Part shown: in pieces, positions 16,151-22,491 of the stretch
Layout of the letters: each line of letters starts with the position of its first letter
How positions within the stretch are numbered: position 1 is the stretch's first letter
DNA from: Saprospirales bacterium
Lineage (GTDB): Bacteria; Bacteroidota; Bacteroidia; Chitinophagales; Saprospiraceae
Length of the DNA stretch: 22,491 nt
Assembly (NCBI GenBank): GCA_003559985.1
Contig: PWJP01000078.1
Location: 1-22,491, forward strand
Direction: 5' to 3'
Translations under genes and position numbers: made by a program
Notes under the pieces: generated by a model
What the model was told of the DNA's origin: nothing
What the model saw: only the letters and a program-made list of their open reading frames with translations
The model's database searches: none

Positions 16151-16168
16151 AGTTAATAAAGTTTGTAG

Positions 16169-16633
16169 ATGCTAACCGAGGAAAAAGTTGTTTCTTTTCT
16201 TGAAGAAAAGTTTTCAGAAGAGGGATTTGAGGAGTGTTTCCTGGTGGACATGGAGCTGAAGGGCACATCCAGTCTGTCGGTTTTCATAGACTCGGTAGAA
16301 GGAGTAAGTTTTGACACCTGCCGGTCCGTGAGCCGTTTTCTGGAGTCCAGGATTGAGGAAGGTGGATTGATGGATGCCAAATACAAATTGGAGGTTTCAT
16401 CTCCCGGGGTTGACAGACCGTTGAAGTTTCTCAAGCAATATCCCAAGCACCTCGGCAGAGAGTTGGATGTTCAAACAACTGAGGGAGATGTTCGCGGCAA
16501 GTTAGTGGAGGTGGAAGATGACCAAATTGTTTTAGAGGTGAAGCCGGGAGGAAAGAAAAAGGCTCCTACAGAGCGAAAAGCCATTAATTTTGATTCAATA
16601 AAATCGGCCAAAGTGCTGGTATCATTTAAATAG
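16169..16633 (+). CDS. rimP: Ribosome maturation factor RimP
   Basis: A 154-residue cytoplasmic protein needed for 30S subunit maturation. The N-terminal alpha/beta domain carries DMELKGTSSLSVFIDSVEGVSFDTCRSVSRFLE, and then the signature KLEVSSPGVDRPLK near residues 71-84 that is diagnostic for the family. The C-terminal part is an Sm-like domain (GRELDVQTTEGDVRGKLVEVEDDQIVLEV), ending in a basic, Lys-rich piece. The length is normal. The ATG at 16169 is preceded by AT-rich sequence with no strong Shine-Dalgarno. nusA begins only two bases after its stop, so the two are one operon. The leader holds a terminator-like hairpin. Confidence 0.95.
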   Translation: MLTEEKVVSFLEEKFSEEGFEECFLVDMELKGTSSLSVFIDSVEGVSFDTCRSVSRFLESRIEEGGLMDAKYKLEVSSPGVDRPLKFLKQYPKHLGRELDVQTTEGDVRGKLVEVEDDQIVLEVKPGGKKKAPTERKAINFDSIKSAKVLVSFK

Positions 16634-16635
16634 TT

Positions 16636-17883
16636 ATGATAAACATAATTGAGACCTTTACGGAGTTCAAATCCGACAAAAACATTGACAAACCCACTGT
16701 TCAGCGGGTACTGGAGGACGTATTCAGGACTTTGATAAAGAAAAAGTACGGCTCCGATGATAATTTTGATGTCATTGTTAACATCGACAAGGGTGACCTT
16801 GAGATGTGGAGGATCAGGACTATCGTACCAGACGGGGAGGTGACTGACGAAAACAAGCAAATTTCGGTCAGCGAAGCACTGTTAATAGACGAAGACTACA
16901 CCGTGGGTGAGGAGTGCTATGAACAGATCTATCTCGAGGATTTTGGCCGGCGCGCAATTATGGCTGCACGTCAAACACTTATCTCTCGAATTATGGACCT
17001 CGAAAAAGACGAGGTCTTTGCGAGGTACAACGACCGCCTCGGCGAAATGGTCGTGGGTGAAGTTCACCAGATCATGAAGAGACAATTCCTGATTTTGGAC
17101 GACGCAACCGGTAATGAACTGGTGCTGCCAAGGGGTGAGACCATCCGGGGAGATTTTTTCCGGAAAGGAGATGTGGTCAGAGGGGTGATTAAGTCCGTAG
17201 AAATGCGGAACAACAATCCCGTGGTCATCATGTCCCGAACCGATGAACGCTTCCTCGAAAAACTAATGGAGCAGGAAGTACCGGAAATCGAGGACGGCTT
17301 GATTATGATCAGAAAAATAGTCCGAATGCCCGGTGAGCGCGCAAAAGTAGCTGTCGAGTCCTACGATGACAGAATTGACCCGGTGGGTGCCTGTGTCGGT
17401 ATGAAGGGCTCCAGAATACACGGTATAGTTCGCGAATTGAAGAACGAAAACATCGATATCGTCAACTACACTACCAACCTCCAACTCTACATACAGCGCT
17501 CACTCACTCCTGCCCGTATCAGCAGCATGGAAATCGACGAGGAGAATAAAAAGGTAGCAGTCTATCTGAAAGCCGACCAGGTTTCCCTTGCAATTGGTAA
17601 GGGCGGATCAAATATCAAGCTCGCATCTGCCCTGACCGGCTACGAAATTGATGTATTCAGGGAAGCGGAAGAATACGAAGTGGAGGAAGATGTGGATTTG
17701 GATGAATTCGGAGATGAGATAGAAGACTGGGTATTGGACCAGTTGAAAAATATAGGTTGTGACTCTGCCAAAAGCGTCCTCAAGCTCAGCATTGATGAAC
17801 TTGTTAGAAGGACCGATTTGGAGGAGGAAACCATAAAAAATGTCCTCAAAGTACTCGAATCAGAGTTTGAGGAGGGCGAGTGA
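16636..17883 (+). CDS. nusA: Transcription elongation/termination factor NusA
   Basis: A 415-residue factor that binds RNA polymerase and nascent RNA and modulates pausing, intrinsic termination and antitermination. The N-terminal polymerase-binding domain spans about residues 1-125. An S1 domain follows (VGEVHQIMKRQFLILDD to GVIKSVE). KH1 has the GxxG-type loop VGMKGSRIHGIVREL near 254-268, and KH2 has AIGKGGSNIKLA near 319-330. The C-terminus is acidic with a short helix-hairpin-helix-like tail (LKNIGCDSAKSVLKLSIDELVRRTDL). It lacks the long duplicated acidic repeats of E. coli NusA, as is common outside Gammaproteobacteria. The ATG at 16636 is two bases from the rimP stop. A hairpin with a T tract lies about 10 bases after the stop. 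NusA is a natural candidate to act on both hairpins that flank rimP-nusA. Confidence 0.97.
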   Translation: MINIIETFTEFKSDKNIDKPTVQRVLEDVFRTLIKKKYGSDDNFDVIVNIDKGDLEMWRIRTIVPDGEVTDENKQISVSEALLIDEDYTVGEECYEQIYLEDFGRRAIMAARQTLISRIMDLEKDEVFARYNDRLGEMVVGEVHQIMKRQFLILDDATGNELVLPRGETIRGDFFRKGDVVRGVIKSVEMRNNNPVVIMSRTDERFLEKLMEQEVPEIEDGLIMIRKIVRMPGERAKVAVESYDDRIDPVGACVGMKGSRIHGIVRELKNENIDIVNYTTNLQLYIQRSLTPARISSMEIDEENKKVAVYLKADQVSLAIGKGGSNIKLASALTGYEIDVFREAEEYEVEEDVDLDEFGDEIEDWVLDQLKNIGCDSAKSVLKLSIDELVRRTDLEEETIKNVLKVLESEFEEGE

Positions 17884-17891
17884 AGACAATG

Positions 17892-17920
17892 AGGGGACTT
17901 TGGCGGGAGGTCCCCTTTTT
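17892..17920 (+). terminator. Intrinsic terminator after nusA
   Basis: AGGGGAC (17892-17898) pairs with GTCCCCT (17910-17916) around an 11-base loop, followed by a run of T residues to 17920. It sits about ten bases after the nusA stop. The loop contains TTTG (17899-17902), which doubles as the -33 box of the infB promoter. Confidence 0.8.
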
Positions 17921-17930
17921 ATTAATTTTG
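17899..17930 (+). promoter_or_regulatory. Exact Bacteroidota-type promoter of infB, nested in the nusA terminator
   Basis: TTTG (17899-17902) is followed by exactly 20 bases and TAATTTTG (17923-17930), a perfect TTTG-N20-TAnnTTTG. The -33 box is in the terminator loop, and the spacer contains the 3' stem arm and T tract. The predicted start near 17936 gives infB a leader of about 270 nt. Confidence 0.72.
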
Positions 17931-18208
17931 CATAAAGAAAGCCTCCGAAGGATGGACAAAGGTTCATCTGCTGGCAGGTATTCCGGGTTTTTTGAATTAT
18001 TTTTTGTGAATTTTTATTGACCTTATAGCAGAAAGTAATGCCGGACTGGTGCTCATTTGGTCTCCCGCGAGGTTGGATGGCACAATTCAGGGCCGAATGC
18101 GATCCCCCCCGATTTTCAGGTAATGGTTGATTCCACCGGACTTTTCGGGGCGCATTGGGACATTTTATTAAGGCATGAAACAAGATAGTGACCAGATTAA
18201 AATATTGA
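17931..18208 (+). other. Long infB leader region
   Basis: Noncoding on the plus strand up to the infB ATG, where an in-frame TGA (18206-18208) directly precedes the start codon. A bulged hairpin can form at 18075-18105: GGAT (18075-18078) with ATCC (18102-18105), GC (18080-18081) with GC (18099-18100), and ATTC (18085-18088) with GAAT (18095-18098), closing a six-base loop. Its role is unknown. No recognised riboswitch or r-protein leader motif is seen. Confidence 0.5.
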
Positions 18209-21130
18209 ATGGTAAGAAGGATTATTAAAGTAGCAAGGGAGTTAAACGTCGGTAAGAGTACTATCGTCGATCACCTGAAAAACAAGGGGTTTGAGGTGGA
18301 AGACAAGCCGAATGCCAAACTCACGGAAGAGATGTACGAAGAACTCCTCCGCGAGTTTGCCAATTCCATGTCCATTAAGGAAAAGGCTGACAGTCTGAAG
18401 ATAGGGCACCGATCGGGCCAGGACCCGGCCAAACCCAAAAGCCGCAGGTCAGACTTTCCCGCGCCCAAAGAACCACCTCCGCTTCCCTCGCAGTTGAAAA
18501 AGGAGCCTGAACTCCCGGCTGAAGAAAAGGCTGAAAAGCCCGAAAAGCCACCTCTGCCTCCACAACCGGATACCGCCGAAGAAAAACCGGAAGAGATGGA
18601 AGCCGAAAAAGCTGAGGAGGACACCACTCCGGAAAAAGAAGCCGAAAAAGACAAACCCGGATTGAAAGTAGTGGGCAAAATCGAACTTGACAAGCCAAAA
18701 AAATCGAAGGAGCCCGCAGGCAAAAAGAAGGAGGAGAAAGACAAGGAAGCTGAAAAAGCCAAACCTGAGGCAGAAGTAGAAAAAGCCGCAGAAGCCCCGG
18801 CCGACAAAGAAGAGAAACCCAAGGCCACCCCGGAAAAAGAGGAGAAAAAAGACAAGAAGAAAAAGGCTAAAGCCAAACCCGGGGAAGAAGAAGCACCCAA
18901 GCCAGCCGCTGCCAGCGATGATAAGAAGGAAGAAGATGCTGGAGATAAGGCTACAGATTCCGAGGCAGAAACTGAAACCGGTCACATAGAAAAAGAAGTC
19001 CCCAAGCTGAAGGGATTAAAGATCCTTGGCAAGATTGACACCCAAAAGTTTGAGGCTGACAAGAAAAAATCTAAAGACAAGGATGAAAAGGAAGGCGATG
19101 GCAAAAAAAGACGCCGCCGTAGAAAGCGCAAGGTCGCAGCCAGAACGCCAGGAGGACGCGATAGAGGAAGGAAAAGAGGTGCAAGAGGCAAAAAAGATGA
19201 GGTTAAGGAGGTTTCCCAAAAGGAAATTGATGAACAAATCAAGGCTACACTCGCCAGATTGTCGGGTGGCAAGAAGAGCAAAAGACCTAAGCTGAGAAAG
19301 GAAAACAGGGAGCGACTCAAGGAAAAAGAAGAAGTGGAAAGCACAGAAGAAGAAACAAAAAAGCTGCAGGTCACTGAGTTTATCTCCGTATCTGAACTGG
19401 CCAGCTTAATGGATGTATCTTCTACGGATGTGATCACCAATTGTATGAACCTCGGGGTGATCGTCTCCATAAACCAGAGACTGGATGCCGAGATTATTGA
19501 ATTAGTCGCGCAAGACTTTGGCTACGAAACCGAATTTATCAGCGCCGAAGAACAAATCGACGAAGAGGTCGAGGTAGAAGATGATCCGGAAGATCTCGAA
19601 CCACGCGCTCCCATCGTCACCGTAATGGGCCACGTGGACCACGGTAAAACCTCACTCCTTGACTACATCCGATCGACCAAGGTTGCAGCCGGAGAGGCTG
19701 GTGGTATTACCCAGCACATCGGAGCTTACGAGGTCAAACTCGGAGATGAGGAGCGCAGAATCACCTTTCTGGATACACCGGGTCACGAGGCATTTACTGC
19801 GATGCGTGCACGGGGTGCCAAAGTGACGGATGTCGCCGTAATTATCGTTGCAGCCGATGATAAAATAATGCCGCAGACCAAAGAGGCGATTTCACATGCA
19901 CAGGCCGCCGGGGTACCCATCGTTTTTGCCATCAACAAAATCGACAAACCCGGCGCAGACCCTGACAGGATCAAACAGGAACTCGCCAATATGAACCTCC
20001 TGATTGAAGAGTGGGGAGGAAAATATCAGTCCCAGGATATCTCAGCCATCAAGGGAACCAATGTCGATGAATTGCTGGAAAAAATACTCCTGCAGGCTGA
20101 CTTATTAGAACTACAAGCGAATCCGAGCCGTAGGGCGATTGGAACAGTCCTGGAGGCTTCTCTTGACAAAGGCCGCGGTTATGTGACAAAAATCCTGGTT
20201 CAGAACGGAACCCTGAAAATGAGCGATCCCGTGGTAGCAGGTGAATTCCAGGGCCGAATCAAGGCGATGTTCAACGAACACGGAAAGCGAGTAAAAGAAG
20301 CCGGCCCCTCCAATCCGGTTTTGATCCTCGGTCTCAGTGGTGCACCGCAAGCCGGTGAACAAATCAAGGTAATGCCCTCTGAATCAGAAGCAAAAGATTT
20401 GGCTTACAAAAGGGCCCAAATCAATAGAGAACAATCCAACAGAGCGAGTAAACGCATCAGTCTGGATGAGATCGGAAGGCGCCTCGCGCTCGGAACCTTT
20501 AAGGAGCTCAACCTGATCGTAAAAGGTGATGTGGACGGTTCCATCGAAGCACTTTCAGATGTACTCATCAAACTCTCTATCGAAAGCGTTCAGGTGAATG
20601 TAATTCACAAGGCTGTCGGTCAGATCATCGAATCAGATGTACTACTCGCTTCGGCCTCAGATGCCATTATCATTGGTTTCCAGGTAAGACCATCCATGAC
20701 GGCGAGAAAGCTGGCAGAAAAAGAGGGCGTTCAAATCAGAACCTACTCCATCATTTACGAGGCCATTGAGGAGATAAAATCCGCTATACAGGGTTTGATG
20801 GAACCGGTGCGGGAAGAAAAGATCGTCGGAAATGTCGAAGTGCGAGAGGTTTACAAAATCAGCAGAGTAGGTACAGTGGCCGGTTGCTATGTAACAGATG
20901 GAAAAATTCACAGAAACTCCAATGTCAGAGTGATACGGGAGGGAATTGTGATTTATCCAACCAAAGAAGGCGTGATCGGGGAGATCAGCTCCTTAAAACG
21001 TTACAAAGACGATGTCAAAGAGGTCAAATCCGGGCTTGAATGCGGTGTCACCATCAAGAACTTCAACGACATCAAAGTCGGGGATGTGATTGAGGCCTAC
21101 GAAGTCATTGAGGTAAAAGCTGAACTCTGA
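18209..21130 (+). CDS. infB: Translation initiation factor IF-2
   Basis: The 973-residue GTPase that brings initiator fMet-tRNA to the 30S subunit and promotes subunit joining. The N-terminal IF2N-like helix-turn-helix (RIIKVARELNVGKSTIVDHLKNKGF) is at residues 4-28. A long Lys/Glu/Ala/Pro-rich disordered linker runs from about 75 to 385, and a second IF2N-like piece (FISVSELASLMDVSSTDVITNCMNLGV) lies near 390-420. The G domain follows, with G1 GHVDHGKT at 474-481, GGITQHIGAY, DTPGHEAF and NKIDKPG, then domains II-IV ending in IKVGDVIEAYEV. The length is usual for Bacteroidota, whose linkers are long. The linker holds two copies of a GLK-x-x-GKI motif (residues 151-158 and 269-276). It has its own promoter inside the nusA terminator. 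The next gene starts 39 bases after the stop. Confidence 0.97.
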   Translation: MVRRIIKVARELNVGKSTIVDHLKNKGFEVEDKPNAKLTEEMYEELLREFANSMSIKEKADSLKIGHRSGQDPAKPKSRRSDFPAPKEPPPLPSQLKKEPELPAEEKAEKPEKPPLPPQPDTAEEKPEEMEAEKAEEDTTPEKEAEKDKPGLKVVGKIELDKPKKSKEPAGKKKEEKDKEAEKAKPEAEVEKAAEAPADKEEKPKATPEKEEKKDKKKKAKAKPGEEEAPKPAAASDDKKEEDAGDKATDSEAETETGHIEKEVPKLKGLKILGKIDTQKFEADKKKSKDKDEKEGDGKKRRRRRKRKVAARTPGGRDRGRKRGARGKKDEVKEVSQKEIDEQIKATLARLSGGKKSKRPKLRKENRERLKEKEEVESTEEETKKLQVTEFISVSELASLMDVSSTDVITNCMNLGVIVSINQRLDAEIIELVAQDFGYETEFISAEEQIDEEVEVEDDPEDLEPRAPIVTVMGHVDHGKTSLLDYIRSTKVAAGEAGGITQHIGAYEVKLGDEERRITFLDTPGHEAFTAMRARGAKVTDVAVIIVAADDKIMPQTKEAISHAQAAGVPIVFAINKIDKPGADPDRIKQELANMNLLIEEWGGKYQSQDISAIKGTNVDELLEKILLQADLLELQANPSRRAIGTVLEASLDKGRGYVTKILVQNGTLKMSDPVVAGEFQGRIKAMFNEHGKRVKEAGPSNPVLILGLSGAPQAGEQIKVMPSESEAKDLAYKRAQINREQSNRASKRISLDEIGRRLALGTFKELNLIVKGDVDGSIEALSDVLIKLSIESVQVNVIHKAVGQIIESDVLLASASDAIIIGFQVRPSMTARKLAEKEGVQIRTYSIIYEAIEEIKSAIQGLMEPVREEKIVGNVEVREVYKISRVGTVAGCYVTDGKIHRNSNVRVIREGIVIYPTKEGVIGEISSLKRYKDDVKEVKSGLECGVTIKNFNDIKVGDVIEAYEVIEVKAEL

Positions 21131-21169
21131 TCCACTTAACAACTAAAGACCCGGGGTTCGCAGACTGAA

Positions 21170-21952
21170 ATGAAACTGAAGGAGGAATTGGATTATTTCG
21201 CAGACCTTTACAACTGCAGGGATTTTATTGCTGAGGATCCCATCTCCGTGCCCCATCGATTCAGTCGCAAGCAGGACATTGAGATAAGCGGTTTGATTGC
21301 AGCCACACTGGCGTGGGGTCAGCGCAAAACCATTATCAAAAATGCCAATCGATTTGTGGCACTCATGGGCGATTCACCCTACGATTTTGCCCTAAATCAC
21401 CAGGAGAAGGACAGAAAAGTCTTTCTAGACTTTAAACACAGGACATTCCAGCCAATGGATGCCCTCGCCTTTCTAAACTTTTTCCAAAACTTCTATCGCA
21501 CCCACGAAAGCCTCGAGGACCTTTTTGCATTCCCTATTTCAGAGGAGGACGCCACCGTAGAAAACTCACTCATTTATTTTCACCGGAAATTCATGGAGCT
21601 GAGTGAAGCAGCCATCCGCACCAGAAAGCACGTCGCCAGCCCGGAGCGAAAGAGTACCTGTAAGCGTCTCAATATGTTTTTGAGGTGGATGGTCAGGAGA
21701 GATGACAGCGGAGTTGACTTTGGCATTTGGAGAAAAATCAGCCCTTCCCTGCTCTGCATACCCTTCGATGTACACGTTGAGCGCATTGCCCGAAAGCTCC
21801 AACTGGTAAGTCGTAAGCAGCGCGACTGGAAAACCACCCTTGAGTTGACAGCCCGGCTCAGGAAGTTTGACCCGGAAGACCCGGCAAAATACGACTTTGC
21901 GCTTTTTGGAATGAGTCTGGCAGAGAAGGCTTTATTAGGTGGGGGGAAGTAA
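21170..21952 (+). CDS. TIGR02757/DUF2400 family protein
   Basis: A 260-residue protein of the TIGR02757 (DUF2400) family, common in Bacteroidota and of unproven function. The sequence style recalls helix-hairpin-helix DNA glycosylases. Recognisable family segments are DPISVPHRFSRKQDIEISGLIAATLAWGQRKTIIKNA near residues 23-59, CKRLNMFLRWMVRRDDSGVDFGIW near 164-187, PFDVHVERIARKL near 198-210 and DPAKYDFALFGMS near 236-248. The conserved Asp and His of PFDVH are present. The family's C-terminus often has a Cys cluster; none is seen here, and the protein stops in LLGGGK. It begins 39 bases after infB with no promoter consensus in between, so it probably shares the infB transcript. A role in DNA or RNA base repair is speculation. 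Confidence 0.88.
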   Translation: MKLKEELDYFADLYNCRDFIAEDPISVPHRFSRKQDIEISGLIAATLAWGQRKTIIKNANRFVALMGDSPYDFALNHQEKDRKVFLDFKHRTFQPMDALAFLNFFQNFYRTHESLEDLFAFPISEEDATVENSLIYFHRKFMELSEAAIRTRKHVASPERKSTCKRLNMFLRWMVRRDDSGVDFGIWRKISPSLLCIPFDVHVERIARKLQLVSRKQRDWKTTLELTARLRKFDPEDPAKYDFALFGMSLAEKALLGGGK

Positions 21953-22037
21953 ATTTTATTGATCCTCTAACTCCCTAAACTGACGTACTTCACTTCCAAC
22001 ATTGATTCAAATCACCAGAGATTATCAGTAATAGCGA

Positions 22038-22045
22038 TAAATTTG
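22038..22045 (+). promoter_or_regulatory. TAnnTTTG -7 box upstream of the CBS-domain gene
   Basis: TAAATTTG is an exact -7 consensus 19 bases before the ATG at 22065. No good TTTG is present 20 bases upstream. A purine-rich AAAAAGGA (22052-22059) between the box and the ATG is the best Shine-Dalgarno-like sequence in the window. Confidence 0.45.
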
Positions 22046-22064
22046 AGGTAGAAAAAGGAATGTT

Positions 22065-22481
22065 ATGAATATGGACCAAAAAGTGAGCAAAATAATGACG
22101 ACCAATGTGCACTCGGTAAAATTGACCGACGATCTGCACAGGGCGATTAGACTTATCAGAAAGCATAAAATACGCCACCTACCCGTGGTAGATGGAAAGC
22201 AAATTGCGGGCATAATAAGCAGTACAGATCTGAATAGACTTACATTCGGGGGCATTTTTGACAATCAGGACGGCAGCGATGAAGCCATTCTTGAAATGCT
22301 GAGCATACCTCAGGTAATGACAAGTAAGCCCCGAACAGTGGAGGTCAACAATTCGGTGTCTGAAGTCGCGGAAATTTTTGTCAAAGAGGGTTTTCACGCC
22401 ATGCCGGTAGTTGAGAACGGCGTACTCGCGGGCATAGTGACCACCACGGATGTCATAAAGTTTATGCTGGGCAAGAAGTAG
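22065..22481 (+). CDS. Paired CBS-domain protein
   Basis: A 138-residue cytoplasmic protein made almost entirely of two CBS motifs, a Bateman module that binds adenine nucleotides such as AMP, ATP or SAM in characterised members. The first copy runs about residues 6-60 (VSKIMTTNVHSVKLTDDLHRAIRLIRKHKIRHLPVVDGKQIAGIISSTDLNRL). The second runs about residues 82-136 (VMTSKPRTVEVNNSVSEVAEIFVKEGFHAMPVVENGVLAGIVTTTDVIKFML). No catalytic domain is attached, so it is a stand-alone sensor that would regulate a partner. Translation from the ATG at 22065 (MNMDQ) is chosen; a second ATG at 22071 is equally possible. The partner is not obvious from the neighbours. The stop is complete, ten bases before the window ends. 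Confidence 0.92.
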   Translation: MNMDQKVSKIMTTNVHSVKLTDDLHRAIRLIRKHKIRHLPVVDGKQIAGIISSTDLNRLTFGGIFDNQDGSDEAILEMLSIPQVMTSKPRTVEVNNSVSEVAEIFVKEGFHAMPVVENGVLAGIVTTTDVIKFMLGKK

Positions 22482-22491
22482 CCCTATAAAA

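Noticed and set aside
15930..16175. An 81-residue plus-strand frame before rimP
   Set aside because: It runs through the rimP promoter and leader hairpin, and the composition is not protein-like.
17860..18183. A 107-residue minus-strand frame in the nusA-infB spacer
   Set aside because: It overlaps the nusA terminator and infB promoter, has no recognisable domain and no sensible start signal.
18271..18900. A 209-residue open frame opposite infB, rich in Ser, Phe and Gly
   Set aside because: It is the antisense shadow of the Lys/Glu/Ala-rich IF-2 linker, whose GAA/AAA/GCC codons give Phe/Ser/Gly in reverse. It has no family resemblance.

Overview
The window reads as a piece of a Bacteroidota chromosome. 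Three things point there. (1) Several start regions carry the Bacteroidota sigma factor signature TTTG-N20-TAnnTTTG, with exact matches upstream of rimP, infB and a quinone-oxidoreductase gene. (2) Most genes lack a strong Shine-Dalgarno sequence. (3) Gene content fits the phylum: a DUF6427-type membrane protein, a TIGR02757/DUF2400 protein, a TonB-dependent receptor and a TPR-CHAT protein. A marine or sediment Saprospiria-like lineage would fit, but that is inference. Nothing looks like a phage, plasmid, IS element or CRISPR array.

Layout. Positions 1-319 are noncoding and hold short degenerate tandem repeats. The minus strand then carries an AbgT-family transporter (320-1882), a medium-chain quinone oxidoreductase (2063-3016), a DUF6427-like membrane protein (3057-4040) and a membrane-anchored SRPBCC/GyrI-like protein (4192-5172). 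The plus strand has a TonB-dependent receptor (5460-7439) and a shortened, apparently catalytically dead aspartokinase-like protein (7570-8229). The minus strand resumes with a translationally coupled pair, a membrane-anchored TPR-CHAT protein (8946-11741) and a SAM methyltransferase (8236-8949), followed by uvrA (11941-14748) and a purine nucleoside phosphorylase (14792-15634). From 16169 the plus strand holds the translation/transcription cluster rimP-nusA-infB, then a TIGR02757 protein (21170-21952) and a two-CBS-domain protein (22065-22481).

How it works together. rimP, nusA and infB encode 30S maturation factor RimP, elongation factor NusA and IF-2, the conserved core of this region. The most interesting regulatory architecture is here. 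A terminator-like hairpin sits between the rimP promoter and the rimP start. A second hairpin, after nusA, carries the -33 box of an exact infB promoter in its loop, so the nusA terminator and infB promoter physically overlap. infB would then have a leader of about 270 nt. The arrangement suggests NusA-sensitive control of its own operon and of IF-2.

The best candidates for something little described are that attenuator/promoter arrangement, the aspartokinase-like pseudoenzyme, and the CHAT protease-like protein coupled by an ATGA overlap to a methyltransferase. No clear defence or biosynthetic island is visible; most genes look like ordinary chromosomal genes.
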